Notes: generated from the sequence alone by a model not told the origin. DNA of 17,813 bases from Bacteroidota bacterium (GCA_023433265.1 JAEZDR010000090.1:1-17813); one strand, 5' to 3'. Shown: positions 8,039 through 15,524, numbered from the stretch's first letter. Numbers and translations: made by a program.

Positions 8039-9485
8039 TTGTCTTCGATTTATATGAAAATGCCAATAGCCCGATGAAAGTGAGTAGACCATTGATTACT
8101 AATAGCTCCAGTCCGATCTCAAAATCGCCCAATATCTTCTTTTGATTGATATCTATGAGGTAAGAGATAATAGGTGCAGCGAGGCAGATATACGGTGTCC
8201 ATTTATCATTAACCGTCCGTTTGGTAAGCACACCAAAGGCAAAGAGCCCAAGGAGTGGCCCATAGGTATATGCAGCCACTTTAAGAATAACACCAATCAT
8301 GCTGGGGCTATCAATCCATTTAAACATTAGGACCATTAAGAGAAAGATGAAGGCGAATACGAGGTGTACCTGCTTCCGTGTTTTAAACTTTTGTTTGTCT
8401 GTAATGTCTTCCCTGCGCTTTAAACCCAGCATATCAATGCAAAACGAAGATGTGAGTGCGGTTATTGCACCATCGGCGCTTGGAAATAATGCAGAGATAA
8501 GCGCTATGATGAATATGATAGCGATAGCCGGCGGCATGTGATTCAAGGCTATTTCCGGAAACACCTTGTCGCCTGTAGCCGTCACCCCTTCCTGCCCTGC
8601 ATAGAGGTATAGCAAACCACCGAGATAAAGGAAAAGAAAAATTACGGCGAGCATGATAAACCCTATGGTGACCATATTCTTTTGTGAGTCGCGGAGTGTT
8701 CTCACTGAAATGTTCTTTTGCATCATTTCCTGATCCATACCCGTCATTGTAATAGTAATGAAGGCTCCGGCGATTATCTGCTTAAGGAAAAAGAACCTGC
8801 TTGAAGGATCTGTATTAAACACGGTGCTTAGGCCTTCTGCATTCATGCGACTGAAGCTTTCGCCCACGCCCATGTTCAGTGTGTTTAAGATGTAAATGGT
8901 GCAAATTACAAGCCCTGCGAGCATACATGAGGTTTGAAGCGTGTCCGTGTAGACGATCGTTTTCACACCGCCCTCGTAGGTATAAAGCAAAATCATAAGC
9001 AGAATCACTACAGTGGTGACCCAAAAAGGAACACCTAATTTTTCCAGGATGGCTGCCTGCAGGATGTTAACCACGAGGTATAGCCTTGCGGTTGCACCCA
9101 GCGTCCTCGATAAAATAAAAAATGATGCCCCGGTTTTATAGGATGTAAATCCTAGCCTTTCCTGTAAGTAATTGTAGATGGAAGTAACGTTTAGCTTATA
9201 ATACAAAGGCAGCAGCACATAGGCAATGGTAATATAGCCGATAAGGTAACCCAGCGTAATTTGAAAGTAAGCGAATGCTTCCGTCTTTACTGCCCCCGGA
9301 ACACTTACAAAGGTTACTCCGCTGAGGCTTGTGCCGATCATTCCAAAAGCAACAAGCATCCAATTGCTTCTCCTATTTCCAATAAAGAAAGATTCGTTGT
9401 TAGAGTTACGGCTAGTGTAGTAAGCAACCGTTAGAAGTATGAGGAAGTATGCGATTACAAATCCGAAGAGTAATGCGGGCGACAT
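8025..9485 (-). CDS. Sodium:solute symporter (SSF family)
   Basis: This 486-residue inner-membrane protein has about 13 hydrophobic segments, the family's usual topology, and takes up an unidentified solute with sodium. The unwound first core helix carries GTSLSGVTF (51-59). The EGGVKTIVYTDTLQ segment (171-184) matches the 'GG...TD..Q' region typical of SSF proteins. The Na2-site helix is ALFPSADGAITALTSS (332-347), with Ser and Thr in the expected places. Together these support a working transporter. Substrate could be a sugar, sialic acid, amino acid or similar, and nothing here decides between them. It is the first gene of the minus-strand group and overlaps the O-methyltransferase by 14 nt. 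It is divergent from the LOG gene, from which it is separated by 85 nt. Confidence 0.93.
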   Translation of the reverse strand: MSPALLFGFVIAYFLILLTVAYYTSRNSNNESFFIGNRRSNWMLVAFGMIGTSLSGVTFVSVPGAVKTEAFAYFQITLGYLIGYITIAYVLLPLYYKLNVTSIYNYLQERLGFTSYKTGASFFILSRTLGATARLYLVVNILQAAILEKLGVPFWVTTVVILLMILLYTYEGGVKTIVYTDTLQTSCMLAGLVICTIYILNTLNMGVGESFSRMNAEGLSTVFNTDPSSRFFFLKQIIAGAFITITMTGMDQEMMQKNISVRTLRDSQKNMVTIGFIMLAVIFLFLYLGGLLYLYAGQEGVTATGDKVFPEIALNHMPPAIAIIFIIALISALFPSADGAITALTSSFCIDMLGLKRREDITDKQKFKTRKQVHLVFAFIFLLMVLMFKWIDSPSMIGVILKVAAYTYGPLLGLFAFGVLTKRTVNDKWTPYICLAAPIISYLIDINQKKILGDFEIGLELLVINGLLTFIGLLAFSYKSKTNGIG

Positions 9486-9570
9486 GAGTTTAGTTTACCT
9501 GTTAGAGACAAATATCGCCTAAACATCAAATTCAAAACACTTTATTTTGCTGTAATCACAATCAGTTCAA
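9486..9570. promoter_or_regulatory. Divergent promoter region between symporter and LOG gene
   Basis: These 85 AT-rich bases must hold both start signals. On the minus strand, GATATTTG (9509-9516 read in reverse) matches TAnnTTTG at all but the first base. On the plus strand, TTATTTTG (9542-9549) matches at all but the second base. Neither has a convincing TTTG element at 19-21 bases, so only the region, not the exact sites, is supported. Confidence 0.35.
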
Positions 9571-10110
9571 ATGCGCTTAACTTCCATTGCAGTGTTCTGT
9601 GGCTCGCGGAGTGGAAATCAATCCTGTTATGAAGAAGATGCCTCAATGGTAGGAAGGCTGGCCGCAATCAATAAGATGAAGATTGTATATGGCGGTGGCA
9701 ATAAAGGGCTGATGGCGGCCGTTGCAAATGCTGCATTAGCAGCGGGAGGGGAAGTGGTAGGTGTAATTCCTGACCTGCTGTGCAATTGGGAACATCAGCA
9801 CGAAGGGTTAACTGCATTGCATGTGGTGACGGATATGCACTCCCGTAAAAAAATGATGTATGATATGTGCGATGCTGCGATTGTACTTCCGGGCGGTTTC
9901 GGCACTATGGATGAATTGTTTGAAATGATTACCTGGAACAGCCTCAGCATTCATAACAAAAAGATTATACTGCTTAACAGCGGAGGCTATTACGATCCGC
10001 TGTTGCTTTTCATTGATAGGATGTTTGAGCAGGGTTTCCTTTGGGCGGATTGGAAAGACCGAATCGCCGTGTTCAAAAATGCAGAGGCTATTTTCTCTTC
10101 TTTGGGTTGA
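9571..10110 (+). CDS. LOG family protein (TIGR00730-type nucleoside 5'-monophosphate phosphoribohydrolase)
   Basis: This 179-residue Rossmann-fold protein belongs to the family once misnamed lysine decarboxylase. Characterised members cleave the base from (cytokinin-type or ordinary) nucleoside 5'-monophosphates, releasing ribose 5-phosphate. The signature PGGFGTMDELFE is at 107-118 with catalytic Glu115, and the partner Arg92 is in SRKKMM (91-96). The nucleotide-binding GGGNKGLM is at 41-48. All family key residues are present, so activity is expected; whether it makes cytokinins here is unknown. The ATG at 9571 gives the usual N-terminus (IAVFCGSRSG). Its last seven codons and stop overlap the 3' end of the convergent beta-barrel gene by 23 bases, leaving no room for a terminator between them. 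Confidence 0.92.
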   Translation: MRLTSIAVFCGSRSGNQSCYEEDASMVGRLAAINKMKIVYGGGNKGLMAAVANAALAAGGEVVGVIPDLLCNWEHQHEGLTALHVVTDMHSRKKMMYDMCDAAIVLPGGFGTMDELFEMITWNSLSIHNKKIILLNSGGYYDPLLLFIDRMFEQGFLWADWKDRIAVFKNAEAIFSSLG

Positions 10111-10708
10111 GGTAAATGTTGAAACCTGATCTAAAGAAAGGGATAGCCTTGTTATAGCTGTCGCGATAGGGTGAATTTACTTCCTGCATGAGATCAATCA
10201 TCATCATGATATAAAAGTTATTCTCTCCAATTACTCTTTGCGAATAACCGACACCTCCCAACACTGACATGGCTGTTAAGTCATATTTGAGTTGTGCATT
10301 ATTAGAAGTGTTTTCCAGCTTAATTTTTATCCAGTTATGTTCTGGTTGCAGTTGGATGAAAATGGGGTTAAAAGGGTAAACACGGAGAAACATACCTGCG
10401 CCTATAATGGTACTCTTTTGTTTTACCTCGATATTATTTATGTAATAACGTTGCGAAGTGTAGTTGAAGTTGAAAGCGGGGCCGATATCCAGCCAGTCCC
10501 AAACGGAATAGCCAATTTCAGGAGTTAAGCCCAGCGCAAAAAGACCGGTACCTCCGGCAACTGAAATGCCGCCGCCGAGAAATATGTTTTCCCTTCTGAA
10601 GCCCGTAGGTTCATCGTCATCGCCGTCTTCTTCTGTATTCTCCTGTTGTGCGAAAATGCCGGTAGACAATGCTAACAATAACAATAAACTGTAAAGTTTT
10701 CTATTCAT
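10088..10708 (-). CDS. Hypothetical outer-membrane beta-barrel protein
   Basis: This 206-residue protein begins with a signal peptide (1-20, ending IFA before QQE) and a short very acidic stretch (about 24-34, EEDGDDDE). The rest has alternating short strands such as NIFLGGGISVAGG and LDIGPAFNFNYTSQ, with many aromatic residues, as in small outer-membrane barrels. No enzymatic motif is visible. I recognise only the general fold, not a named family. It starts 4 nt after the stop of the FAD-linked dehydrogenase, so it is the second gene of that operon, although no functional link is obvious. Its 3' end overlaps the convergent LOG gene by 23 bases. Confidence 0.82.
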   Translation of the reverse strand: MNRKLYSLLLLLALSTGIFAQQENTEEDGDDDEPTGFRRENIFLGGGISVAGGTGLFALGLTPEIGYSVWDWLDIGPAFNFNYTSQRYYINNIEVKQKSTIIGAGMFLRVYPFNPIFIQLQPEHNWIKIKLENTSNNAQLKYDLTAMSVLGGVGYSQRVIGENNFYIMMMIDLMQEVNSPYRDSYNKAIPFFRSGFNIYLNPKKRK

Positions 10709-10712
10709 ATAA

Positions 10713-12125
10713 TTATTTTAAGTCGAATATTTTCCCAGGGTTTAATATGTTGTTCGGGTCAAAAGCAAGCTTGATGCTCCTCATCAGTTCCAGTGCTTTT
10801 TCTTCAAAAACAATATCCATAAAACTTTTCTGAACCAGGCCAATTCCATGTTCGCCGCTAATTGTTCCTCTTAAACTATGTACCAGGTGAAACAAGTCGC
10901 GTAATCCTGTCATAAGTTCATCATCTTCCGAGCTGTTGGCACTCCCGCTTTTTCTTATGCGAACATGAAGATTCCCATCACCGGCGTGACCATAGCAGAC
11001 CACATCAAAGTTATATTGCCTTCCTAATTTTTTGATACCCCTTATTAGAGCAGGTAACTCTGCACGTGGAACAACTGTATCTTCCTCAATAGTGAAGCCT
11101 TGCAGTTTTACAGCCTCAGCCACCCGCCTCCGTAGTTTCCAAAGTTCTGCTTTTTGCACTGCATCATCCGCAAACAGGATTTCGCCGGTGTCGTACCGCT
11201 CCATTAATAGGGCTATCGCTTCCATCTCGCTCATCAGGACTTCCTTATTGTTACCGTCCACCTCTATTAATAAGTGAGCTTCAATGTCGGCCGCGACAGG
11301 TACTACCGTGCTATCCACCATTTCAGCCACGATTTTCAAAGCGTCTACTTCTATCAGTTCAAGAGCGCTGGGAGTATGCCCTGCTTTAAAGATGGCGCTG
11401 ACTGCTTCACCTGCCACTTCCAGGCTTTTGAATGGCACAAGCATAAGCAAATCGTAAAGCGGGTGGGGAATTAACCTAAGAACAGCTTTAGTTACAATAC
11501 CGAGCGTACCTTCACTACCAACTACCAGTTGGGTAAGGTTGTAGCCTGTTGCATTTTTCAAGACGTTTGCCCCTGTCCATATAATTTCGCCTGTTGGCAA
11601 CACAACCTCCAGGTTCAGAACATAATCTTTTACCACCCCATATTTTACTGCTTTGGGCCCACCGCTGTTTTCGCTTATGTTGCCGCCGATAAAACAGCTA
11701 CCCTTACTGGCCGGATCGGGAGGATAGAAAAGCCCCTTCTCTTTAACGGCGTTTTGAAGTACCTCAGTAATAACCCCGGGTTCGGTAGTGACCTGCAGGT
11801 TCCGTTCATCTATTTCGAGGATACTATTCAGCCTTTCGGTACTTAGCAGAACACCACCTGCCTGGGGCAAAGCTCCGCCGCTAAGGCCCGTGCCAGCTCC
11901 CCTGGGAGTGACCGGGATGTGAAGTTTGCTGCACAAGCTCATGATTTTGCTTATCTCTTCTGCAGTTCGTGGTTTCAGGACCACTTCCGGGAGATAAAGC
12001 AATTGTTCTGTTTGGTCTTTTCCATAGGTGTTCAGCTCTTCGGGGCCTGTAATAACATAGTCTTTTCCGACTATGCTGATAAGCAAGTCAAGTATTTCTT
12101 TATCAACCTTAGTATAGTCTGCCAC
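10713..12125 (-). CDS. FAD-linked 2-hydroxyacid dehydrogenase (GlcD/D-lactate dehydrogenase-like)
   Basis: This flavoprotein oxidises a 2-hydroxyacid such as D-lactate, glycolate or D-2-hydroxyglutarate. In the 470-residue form, the PCMH-type FAD domain has PRGAGTGLSGGA (74-85), the GGNISENSGGPKAVKYG segment (147-163) and VVGSEGTLGIVTKA (202-215). The C-terminal oxidase domain has YGHAGDGNLH (378-387) and TISGEHGIG (421-429), with the conserved histidines 380, 387 and 426 in place. No GlcE or GlcF partner follows, so it may act alone or pass electrons to separate carriers. No ATG exists near the N-terminus. I chose the GTG at 12125, which is preceded by AAAAGAGG and gives a family-like beginning (ADYTKVDKEI). 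A TTG at 12167 is the alternative and would add 14 residues. It is the first gene of a two-gene operon. Confidence 0.9.
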   Translation of the reverse strand: MADYTKVDKEILDLLISIVGKDYVITGPEELNTYGKDQTEQLLYLPEVVLKPRTAEEISKIMSLCSKLHIPVTPRGAGTGLSGGALPQAGGVLLSTERLNSILEIDERNLQVTTEPGVITEVLQNAVKEKGLFYPPDPASKGSCFIGGNISENSGGPKAVKYGVVKDYVLNLEVVLPTGEIIWTGANVLKNATGYNLTQLVVGSEGTLGIVTKAVLRLIPHPLYDLLMLVPFKSLEVAGEAVSAIFKAGHTPSALELIEVDALKIVAEMVDSTVVPVAADIEAHLLIEVDGNNKEVLMSEMEAIALLMERYDTGEILFADDAVQKAELWKLRRRVAEAVKLQGFTIEEDTVVPRAELPALIRGIKKLGRQYNFDVVCYGHAGDGNLHVRIRKSGSANSSEDDELMTGLRDLFHLVHSLRGTISGEHGIGLVQKSFMDIVFEEKALELMRSIKLAFDPNNILNPGKIFDLK

Positions 12126-12196
12126 CAAACCTCTTTTAACGTGTAAAATTAGGTGCCGTTCAACCAATTAAGACAAGCTATCGTTGAGCAATGGAC

Positions 12197-12229
12197 GAAA
12201 TATATAATTGGTAAGGCAGATCGGGCATA
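12197..12229 (-). promoter_or_regulatory. Candidate promoter of the FAD-linked dehydrogenase operon
   Basis: Read on the minus strand, TATG (12229-12226), 21 bases, then TATATTTC (12204-12197) matches the TTTG / TAnnTTTG pattern at one mismatch each. Transcription would begin near 12190, giving a leader of about 65 bases to the GTG at 12125. Tentative. Confidence 0.3.
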
Positions 12230-12257
12230 AGAAAAGCGAAAAATACTAACTGGAAAG

Positions 12258-12401
12258 ATGGTAAAGGCAGGATGTTATGCCGGCTGGCAAGTGCGACATA
12301 CAACTGCGAAAACGGATAAAAATTCGGAGCCTGCAAACCAGCACCGAATGTGTAACAAGATGCTCTGTCGCGTAACGGCGACAGTTATATGTAGAATTTA
12401 G
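12258..12401 (+). CDS. Possible 47-residue small ORF upstream of typA (unsupported)
   Basis: An ATG at 12258, closely preceded by GGAAAG, opens a frame to a TAG at 12399-12401. The product is basic, has four cysteines (6, 32, 37, 45) and no clear hydrophobic segment. I do not recognise it. It fills much of an otherwise empty gap, but an ORF of this length is expected by chance, and the Shine-Dalgarno-like bases are too close to the start. Confidence 0.12.
   Translation: MVKAGCYAGWQVRHTTAKTDKNSEPANQHRMCNKMLCRVTATVICRI
12318..12349 (-). terminator. Terminator-like hairpin on the minus strand in the typA upstream gap
   Basis: Read on the minus strand, ATTCGG (12349-12344) pairs with CCGAAT (12327-12322) around a 16-base loop that contains a further CTG/CAG pairing, and a run of five T follows directly (12322-12318). 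A stem of only 6 bp makes it weak. No minus-strand gene is known to end here. Confidence 0.3.
12365..12384. repeat. Perfect inverted repeat (hairpin) upstream of typA
   Basis: Arms CTGTCGC (12365-12371) and GCGACAG (12378-12384) pair perfectly with a 6-base loop GTAACG. No T run follows on either side, so it is not an intrinsic terminator. It could be an operator or part of an RNA structure. Confidence 0.45.
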
Positions 12402-12430
12402 TTTTAACGATTATGCTCCTACCAAAAGCT

Positions 12431-12438
12431 TACCTTTG
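12431..12438 (+). promoter_or_regulatory. typA: Probable -7 promoter element of typA
   Basis: TACCTTTG is an exact match to the Bacteroidota -7 consensus TAnnTTTG, 59 bases before the typA ATG. A start near 12445 would leave a leader of about 50 bases. No good TTTG occurs 19-21 bases upstream; the nearest is a T-rich stretch at 12402-12405, which is farther than usual. Confidence 0.5.
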
Positions 12439-12497
12439 CCGCCCGTTTGGTGTTTTTGCTGCTATGTAGCTTCAGCTTACGCCAGAGAATCTTCTTT

Positions 12498-14306
12498 ATG
12501 CAAATCAGAAATATTGCCATCATTGCACACGTAGACCACGGCAAAACCACGTTGGTTGACAGGATTTTACACACTACAAAAGTTTTTAGGGAGAACCAGG
12601 AAACCGGTGACCTAATCATGGACAGCAATGACCTTGAGCGTGAACGCGGGATCACCATCTTCAGTAAAAATGCTGCAGTAGTTTACAAGGACGTTAAGAT
12701 TAACGTGATAGATACACCGGGTCACAGTGATTTTGGTGGTGAGGTAGAAAGGGTATTAAAAATGGCTGATGGGGTGATCCTCCTCGTTGATGCTTTTGAA
12801 GGCCCGATGCCTCAAACCCGTTTTGTTCTTCAAAAAGCATTGCATCTAAACCTCAGGCCCATTGTTGTTATTAACAAGGTTGATAAACCTAACTGCAGGC
12901 CGGATGAAGTGCACGACGCTGTATTTGAATTATTTTTCAACCTTGACGCAACAGAAGAGCAGTTGAACTTCCCTACCTATTATGGTAGTGGTAAGAATGG
13001 CTGGTTTAATGATTCGCTTACCGCATCTGAAGACATTACTCCATTAATGGATGGCATCATCAAACACGTTCCTGAACCGAAAGTAGAAGAAGGAACGCTG
13101 CAGATGCAAATCACATCTCTTGACTATTCCTCTTTTCTTGGAAGGATAGCCATTGGAAAGGTAGCCCGCGGTACGATCAAAGAAGGGCAGCAGATTGCGC
13201 TGGTTCAGGCTGATGGAACTATTAAAAAGAGCAAGGTGCGTGAGGTGTATGTATTTGAGGGCATGGGTAAGAGACGCGTAACCGAAGTTCTTGCAGGAGA
13301 CCTTTGTGCTGTGGTTGGACTGGAAGACTTCAACATTGGTGATACAATTGCGGATATTGAAAACCCTGAAGCATTGCCGGTGATTAGCGTGGATGAACCT
13401 ACCATGAGTATGTTGTTCAGCATTAACAATTCCCCATTTTTTGGCAAGGAAGGAAAATTTGTTACCTCGAGGCACCTGCGGGACAGGTTAATGAAGGAAA
13501 CAGAAAAGAATCTCGCTTTAAAGGTTGAAGATACCGATGGAGCTGATAGTTTTCTAGTGTATGGCAGGGGGATTCTTCACCTTGGGATACTTGTAGAAAC
13601 CATGAGGCGGGAGGGATATGAGTTGACAGTTGGTAATCCACAGGTACTGGTAAAGCAGATTGATGGGAAGAAGTGCGAGCCGTATGAAAACCTTGTTGTT
13701 GACGTACCGTCTGAGTTTAGCGGTAAAGTAATTGATCTTGTTACCCAGCGTAAAGGTGAATTACAAGTGATGGAGACAAAGGGAGAGATGCAACACCTTG
13801 AGTTTGAAATTCCATCCCGTGGATTGATAGGTTTACGCTCTCAAATGTTAACCAATACAGCAGGCGAGGCTGTGATGGCTCATCGCTTTATAGAATATAA
13901 GCCATGGAAAGGCCAGATTCCCGGAAGAAGTAATGGGGTATTGATATCGAAGAATACGGAAAAAACGACCGGTTACTCAATCGATAAACTACAAGACAGG
14001 GGAACTTTCTTTGTAGATCCGGGCGAAGAAGTGTACACGGGACAAATCATTGCAGAGCATATAAAGCCGGGAGACCTGGTGGTGAATGCTACTGAAGGAA
14101 AAAAGCTAACCAACCACCGTGCGAGCGGAAGTGATGATGCAACCCGTATTGCGCCGAAAACTTTGATGACACTGGAAGAATGTATGGAATACATCCAGGA
14201 AGATGAGTGTATTGAGGTAACACCTAAGAGCATTCGTATGCGGAAGGTGTTGCTTGATGAAGAAGACAGGAAGAAGCAACAAAAGCGTGCAAGCGCTGAA
14301 GCTTAG
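12498..14306 (+). CDS. typA: Translational GTPase TypA/BipA
   Basis: This 602-residue ribosome-binding GTPase is related to EF-G and LepA and is needed for growth at low temperature or under stress and for 50S assembly in other bacteria. The GTP-binding motifs are all present: G1 AHVDHGKT (10-17), the G2 region RERGIT (48-53), G3 DTPGH (72-76) and G4 NKVD (126-129). The rest follows the domain order of TypA (EF-Tu domain 2-like, EF-G C-terminal-like, then the TypA-specific C-terminal domain, with GRGILHLGIL and PSRGLIGLRSQML stretches). The ATG at 12498 gives the standard N-terminus MQIRNIAIIAHVDHGKTT; the frame is open a little farther to a TTG at 12447, which I reject. It stands alone, with its own likely promoter and a strong terminator. 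Confidence 0.97.
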   Translation: MQIRNIAIIAHVDHGKTTLVDRILHTTKVFRENQETGDLIMDSNDLERERGITIFSKNAAVVYKDVKINVIDTPGHSDFGGEVERVLKMADGVILLVDAFEGPMPQTRFVLQKALHLNLRPIVVINKVDKPNCRPDEVHDAVFELFFNLDATEEQLNFPTYYGSGKNGWFNDSLTASEDITPLMDGIIKHVPEPKVEEGTLQMQITSLDYSSFLGRIAIGKVARGTIKEGQQIALVQADGTIKKSKVREVYVFEGMGKRRVTEVLAGDLCAVVGLEDFNIGDTIADIENPEALPVISVDEPTMSMLFSINNSPFFGKEGKFVTSRHLRDRLMKETEKNLALKVEDTDGADSFLVYGRGILHLGILVETMRREGYELTVGNPQVLVKQIDGKKCEPYENLVVDVPSEFSGKVIDLVTQRKGELQVMETKGEMQHLEFEIPSRGLIGLRSQMLTNTAGEAVMAHRFIEYKPWKGQIPGRSNGVLISKNTEKTTGYSIDKLQDRGTFFVDPGEEVYTGQIIAEHIKPGDLVVNATEGKKLTNHRASGSDDATRIAPKTLMTLEECMEYIQEDECIEVTPKSIRMRKVLLDEEDRKKQQKRASAEA

Positions 14307-14330
14307 GATATAAAAAGCTGGATGATTAAA

Positions 14331-14362
14331 CTAAAAAAGCAACGCTCGCGTTGCTTTTTTAG
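14331..14362. terminator. Bidirectional intrinsic terminator after typA
   Basis: Arms CTAAAAAAGCAACG (14331-14344) and CGTTGCTTTTTTAG (14349-14362) pair perfectly over 14 bp with a CTCG loop. The six-A and six-T runs serve both the typA transcript and the convergent cupin gene that ends at 14375. Confidence 0.92.
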
Positions 14363-14374
14363 CACGTACTCTTA

Positions 14375-14704
14375 TCAGTCCACAATAAATAACGTACAAC
14401 CGTTTTCTGAGTAGGTGCGGTGAGCATCTGTATTATCGCCCACGGTGTACATCATGCCTGCGGAGAGCCAGAATTTTCTGCCGTCCTTCAATTCTGTTTC
14501 CATTTCGCCTTCAGAACAAAACATAATGTGCCCTTTGTTGCACCAATGATCGGCAAGATAGTTAGGCGAATATGTGACCAGCCTTATGCGTATGTCGTCG
14601 TGATTGACGGTTTTCCATTCTGCATGTCCTGTTATGCCGTTATGCACCTCTACAGGAACGCGGCTCCAGTCGGTAACCGAAAACGGGAAAGGGCTGAGTT
14701 TCAT
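14375..14704 (-). CDS. Small DHWC-motif cupin-fold protein
   Basis: This 109-residue protein is a single small cupin barrel. It has the segment ADHWCNKGH (51-59) followed by a Glu-rich strand (EGEMETEL, 65-72), then an AGMMYTVGD turn and His95, the layout of a metal-binding cupin with candidate ligands H53, H59 and H95. It resembles what databases call the 'DHCW motif cupin fold protein' (name recalled, not searched). No substrate is known to me, and it has no signal peptide, so it should be cytosolic. The ATG at 14704 is chosen over a TTG two codons upstream. It is transcribed divergently from menG and convergently with typA. Confidence 0.85.
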   Translation of the reverse strand: MKLSPFPFSVTDWSRVPVEVHNGITGHAEWKTVNHDDIRIRLVTYSPNYLADHWCNKGHIMFCSEGEMETELKDGRKFWLSAGMMYTVGDNTDAHRTYSENGCTLFIVD

Positions 14705-14723
14705 GGTCAAAGCGTTTGTTTGT

Positions 14724-14754
14724 CAAAGGTTTTACTTTTAAATCAAGACACAAA
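14724..14754 (-). promoter_or_regulatory. Candidate promoter of the cupin gene
   Basis: Read on the minus strand, a TTTG (14754-14751) is followed after 19 bases by AACCTTTG (14731-14724). This matches the Bacteroidota promoter with a single mismatch in the -7 element and ideal spacing. The start site would be near 14717, about 13 bases before the ATG. Confidence 0.5.
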
Positions 14755-14780
14755 ATAATTCCAAACATTATCTTCGCCAC

Positions 14781-15524
14781 ATGAGTGGCTTTGAGCATGA
14801 TAAGGTGGTACCGGACGAGAGCAGTGAAAAGAGCAAGAAAGAACAAGTTGCAAATATGTTTGATTCTATTGCTCACCGGTACGATTTCCTAAACCGGTTT
14901 CTAAGCGCCGGAATAGATGTGGGTTGGCGCAAAAGCGCACTCAAACAATTAAAACCTATACAACCCCGGCAAATATTGGATGTTGCAACCGGTACCGGCG
15001 ATGTGGCCATACTGGCTTATCAAATGCTTGCACCTGAAAAGGTTACCGGTATTGATATTTCGGAGGGCATGCTTGAACATGGGCGCAAAAAGCTGCTGGA
15101 GAAGGGGCTGTCGGCAAACATTGAGCTACTGAAAGGAGATAGTGAAACAATAAACTTTCCTGATAACTCGTTTGATGCAATAACTGTAGCATTTGGTGTA
15201 AGAAACTTCCAAAATCTTGAGAAAGGACTTTCTGAAATGCATAGAGTGCTGAGGCCGGGGGGTAAACTTGTGGTATTGGAATTTTCTAAGCCCAAACTAC
15301 CTGGTGTAAGAAACCTGTACAATTTATATATGCGCATTATTGCCCCGGGTTTTGGTGGTTTATTTGCTAAAAACAAGCAAGCGTATAGGTATCTGAACGA
15401 TTCGGTACAGGCTTTTCCGGAAAGGAAGAACTTTGTAAACATTTTGAATAGCTGCGGATTTGCAGATACTTATTTCAAACCTCTCACTTTAGGTATATGT
15501 TGTATTTACTGCGGCTCCAAATAA
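14781..15524 (+). CDS. ubiE: Demethylmenaquinone methyltransferase (UbiE/MenG)
   Basis: This 247-residue SAM-dependent enzyme makes the final C-methylation of menaquinone, the respiratory quinone expected in Bacteroidota, so menG describes its role better than ubiE. The N-terminal signature YDFLNRFLSAG is at 34-44, SAM motif I LDVATGTGDVAI at 66-77, and the second signature region at 155-171 (RVLRPGGKLVVLEFSKP). The C-terminus has the usual LTLGIC pattern ending GSK. Full family length argues for a working enzyme. A TATCTTCG element at 14769-14776 is only 5 bases before the ATG and is thus probably not its -7 site. The gene overlaps porT by 28 nt, which suggests that the two are translated from one message. 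Confidence 0.96.
   Translation: MSGFEHDKVVPDESSEKSKKEQVANMFDSIAHRYDFLNRFLSAGIDVGWRKSALKQLKPIQPRQILDVATGTGDVAILAYQMLAPEKVTGIDISEGMLEHGRKKLLEKGLSANIELLKGDSETINFPDNSFDAITVAFGVRNFQNLEKGLSEMHRVLRPGGKLVVLEFSKPKLPGVRNLYNLYMRIIAPGFGGLFAKNKQAYRYLNDSVQAFPERKNFVNILNSCGFADTYFKPLTLGICCIYCGSK

Larger units (their letters stand above)
12126..12497. other. Long intergenic region between glcD-like gene and typA
   Basis: This 372-base gap is the only one above 300 bases. It separates two divergent genes. It holds a tentative minus-strand promoter (12197-12229), a strong plus-strand -7 element (12431-12438), a perfect 7-bp hairpin (12365-12384), a weaker hairpin followed by a T run on the minus strand (12318-12349), and a 47-codon ORF on the plus strand (12258-12401) with no recognisable homology. 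I see no tRNA and no known riboswitch in it. Confidence 0.8.

Noticed and set aside
12321..12349. tRNA-like segment
   Set aside because: The short stems do not build a cloverleaf, and no anticodon arm or CCA-proximal acceptor stem can be drawn; it is better explained as a weak terminator-like hairpin.
12447..12497. TTG start extending TypA upstream
   Set aside because: TypA begins MQIRNIAIIAHVDHGKTT in the family, and the extension would overlap the expected transcription start.
14769..14776. TATCTTCG as the ubiE -7 element
   Set aside because: It ends 5 bases before the ATG, so transcription would begin at or after the start codon, and no TTTG lies at the right distance.
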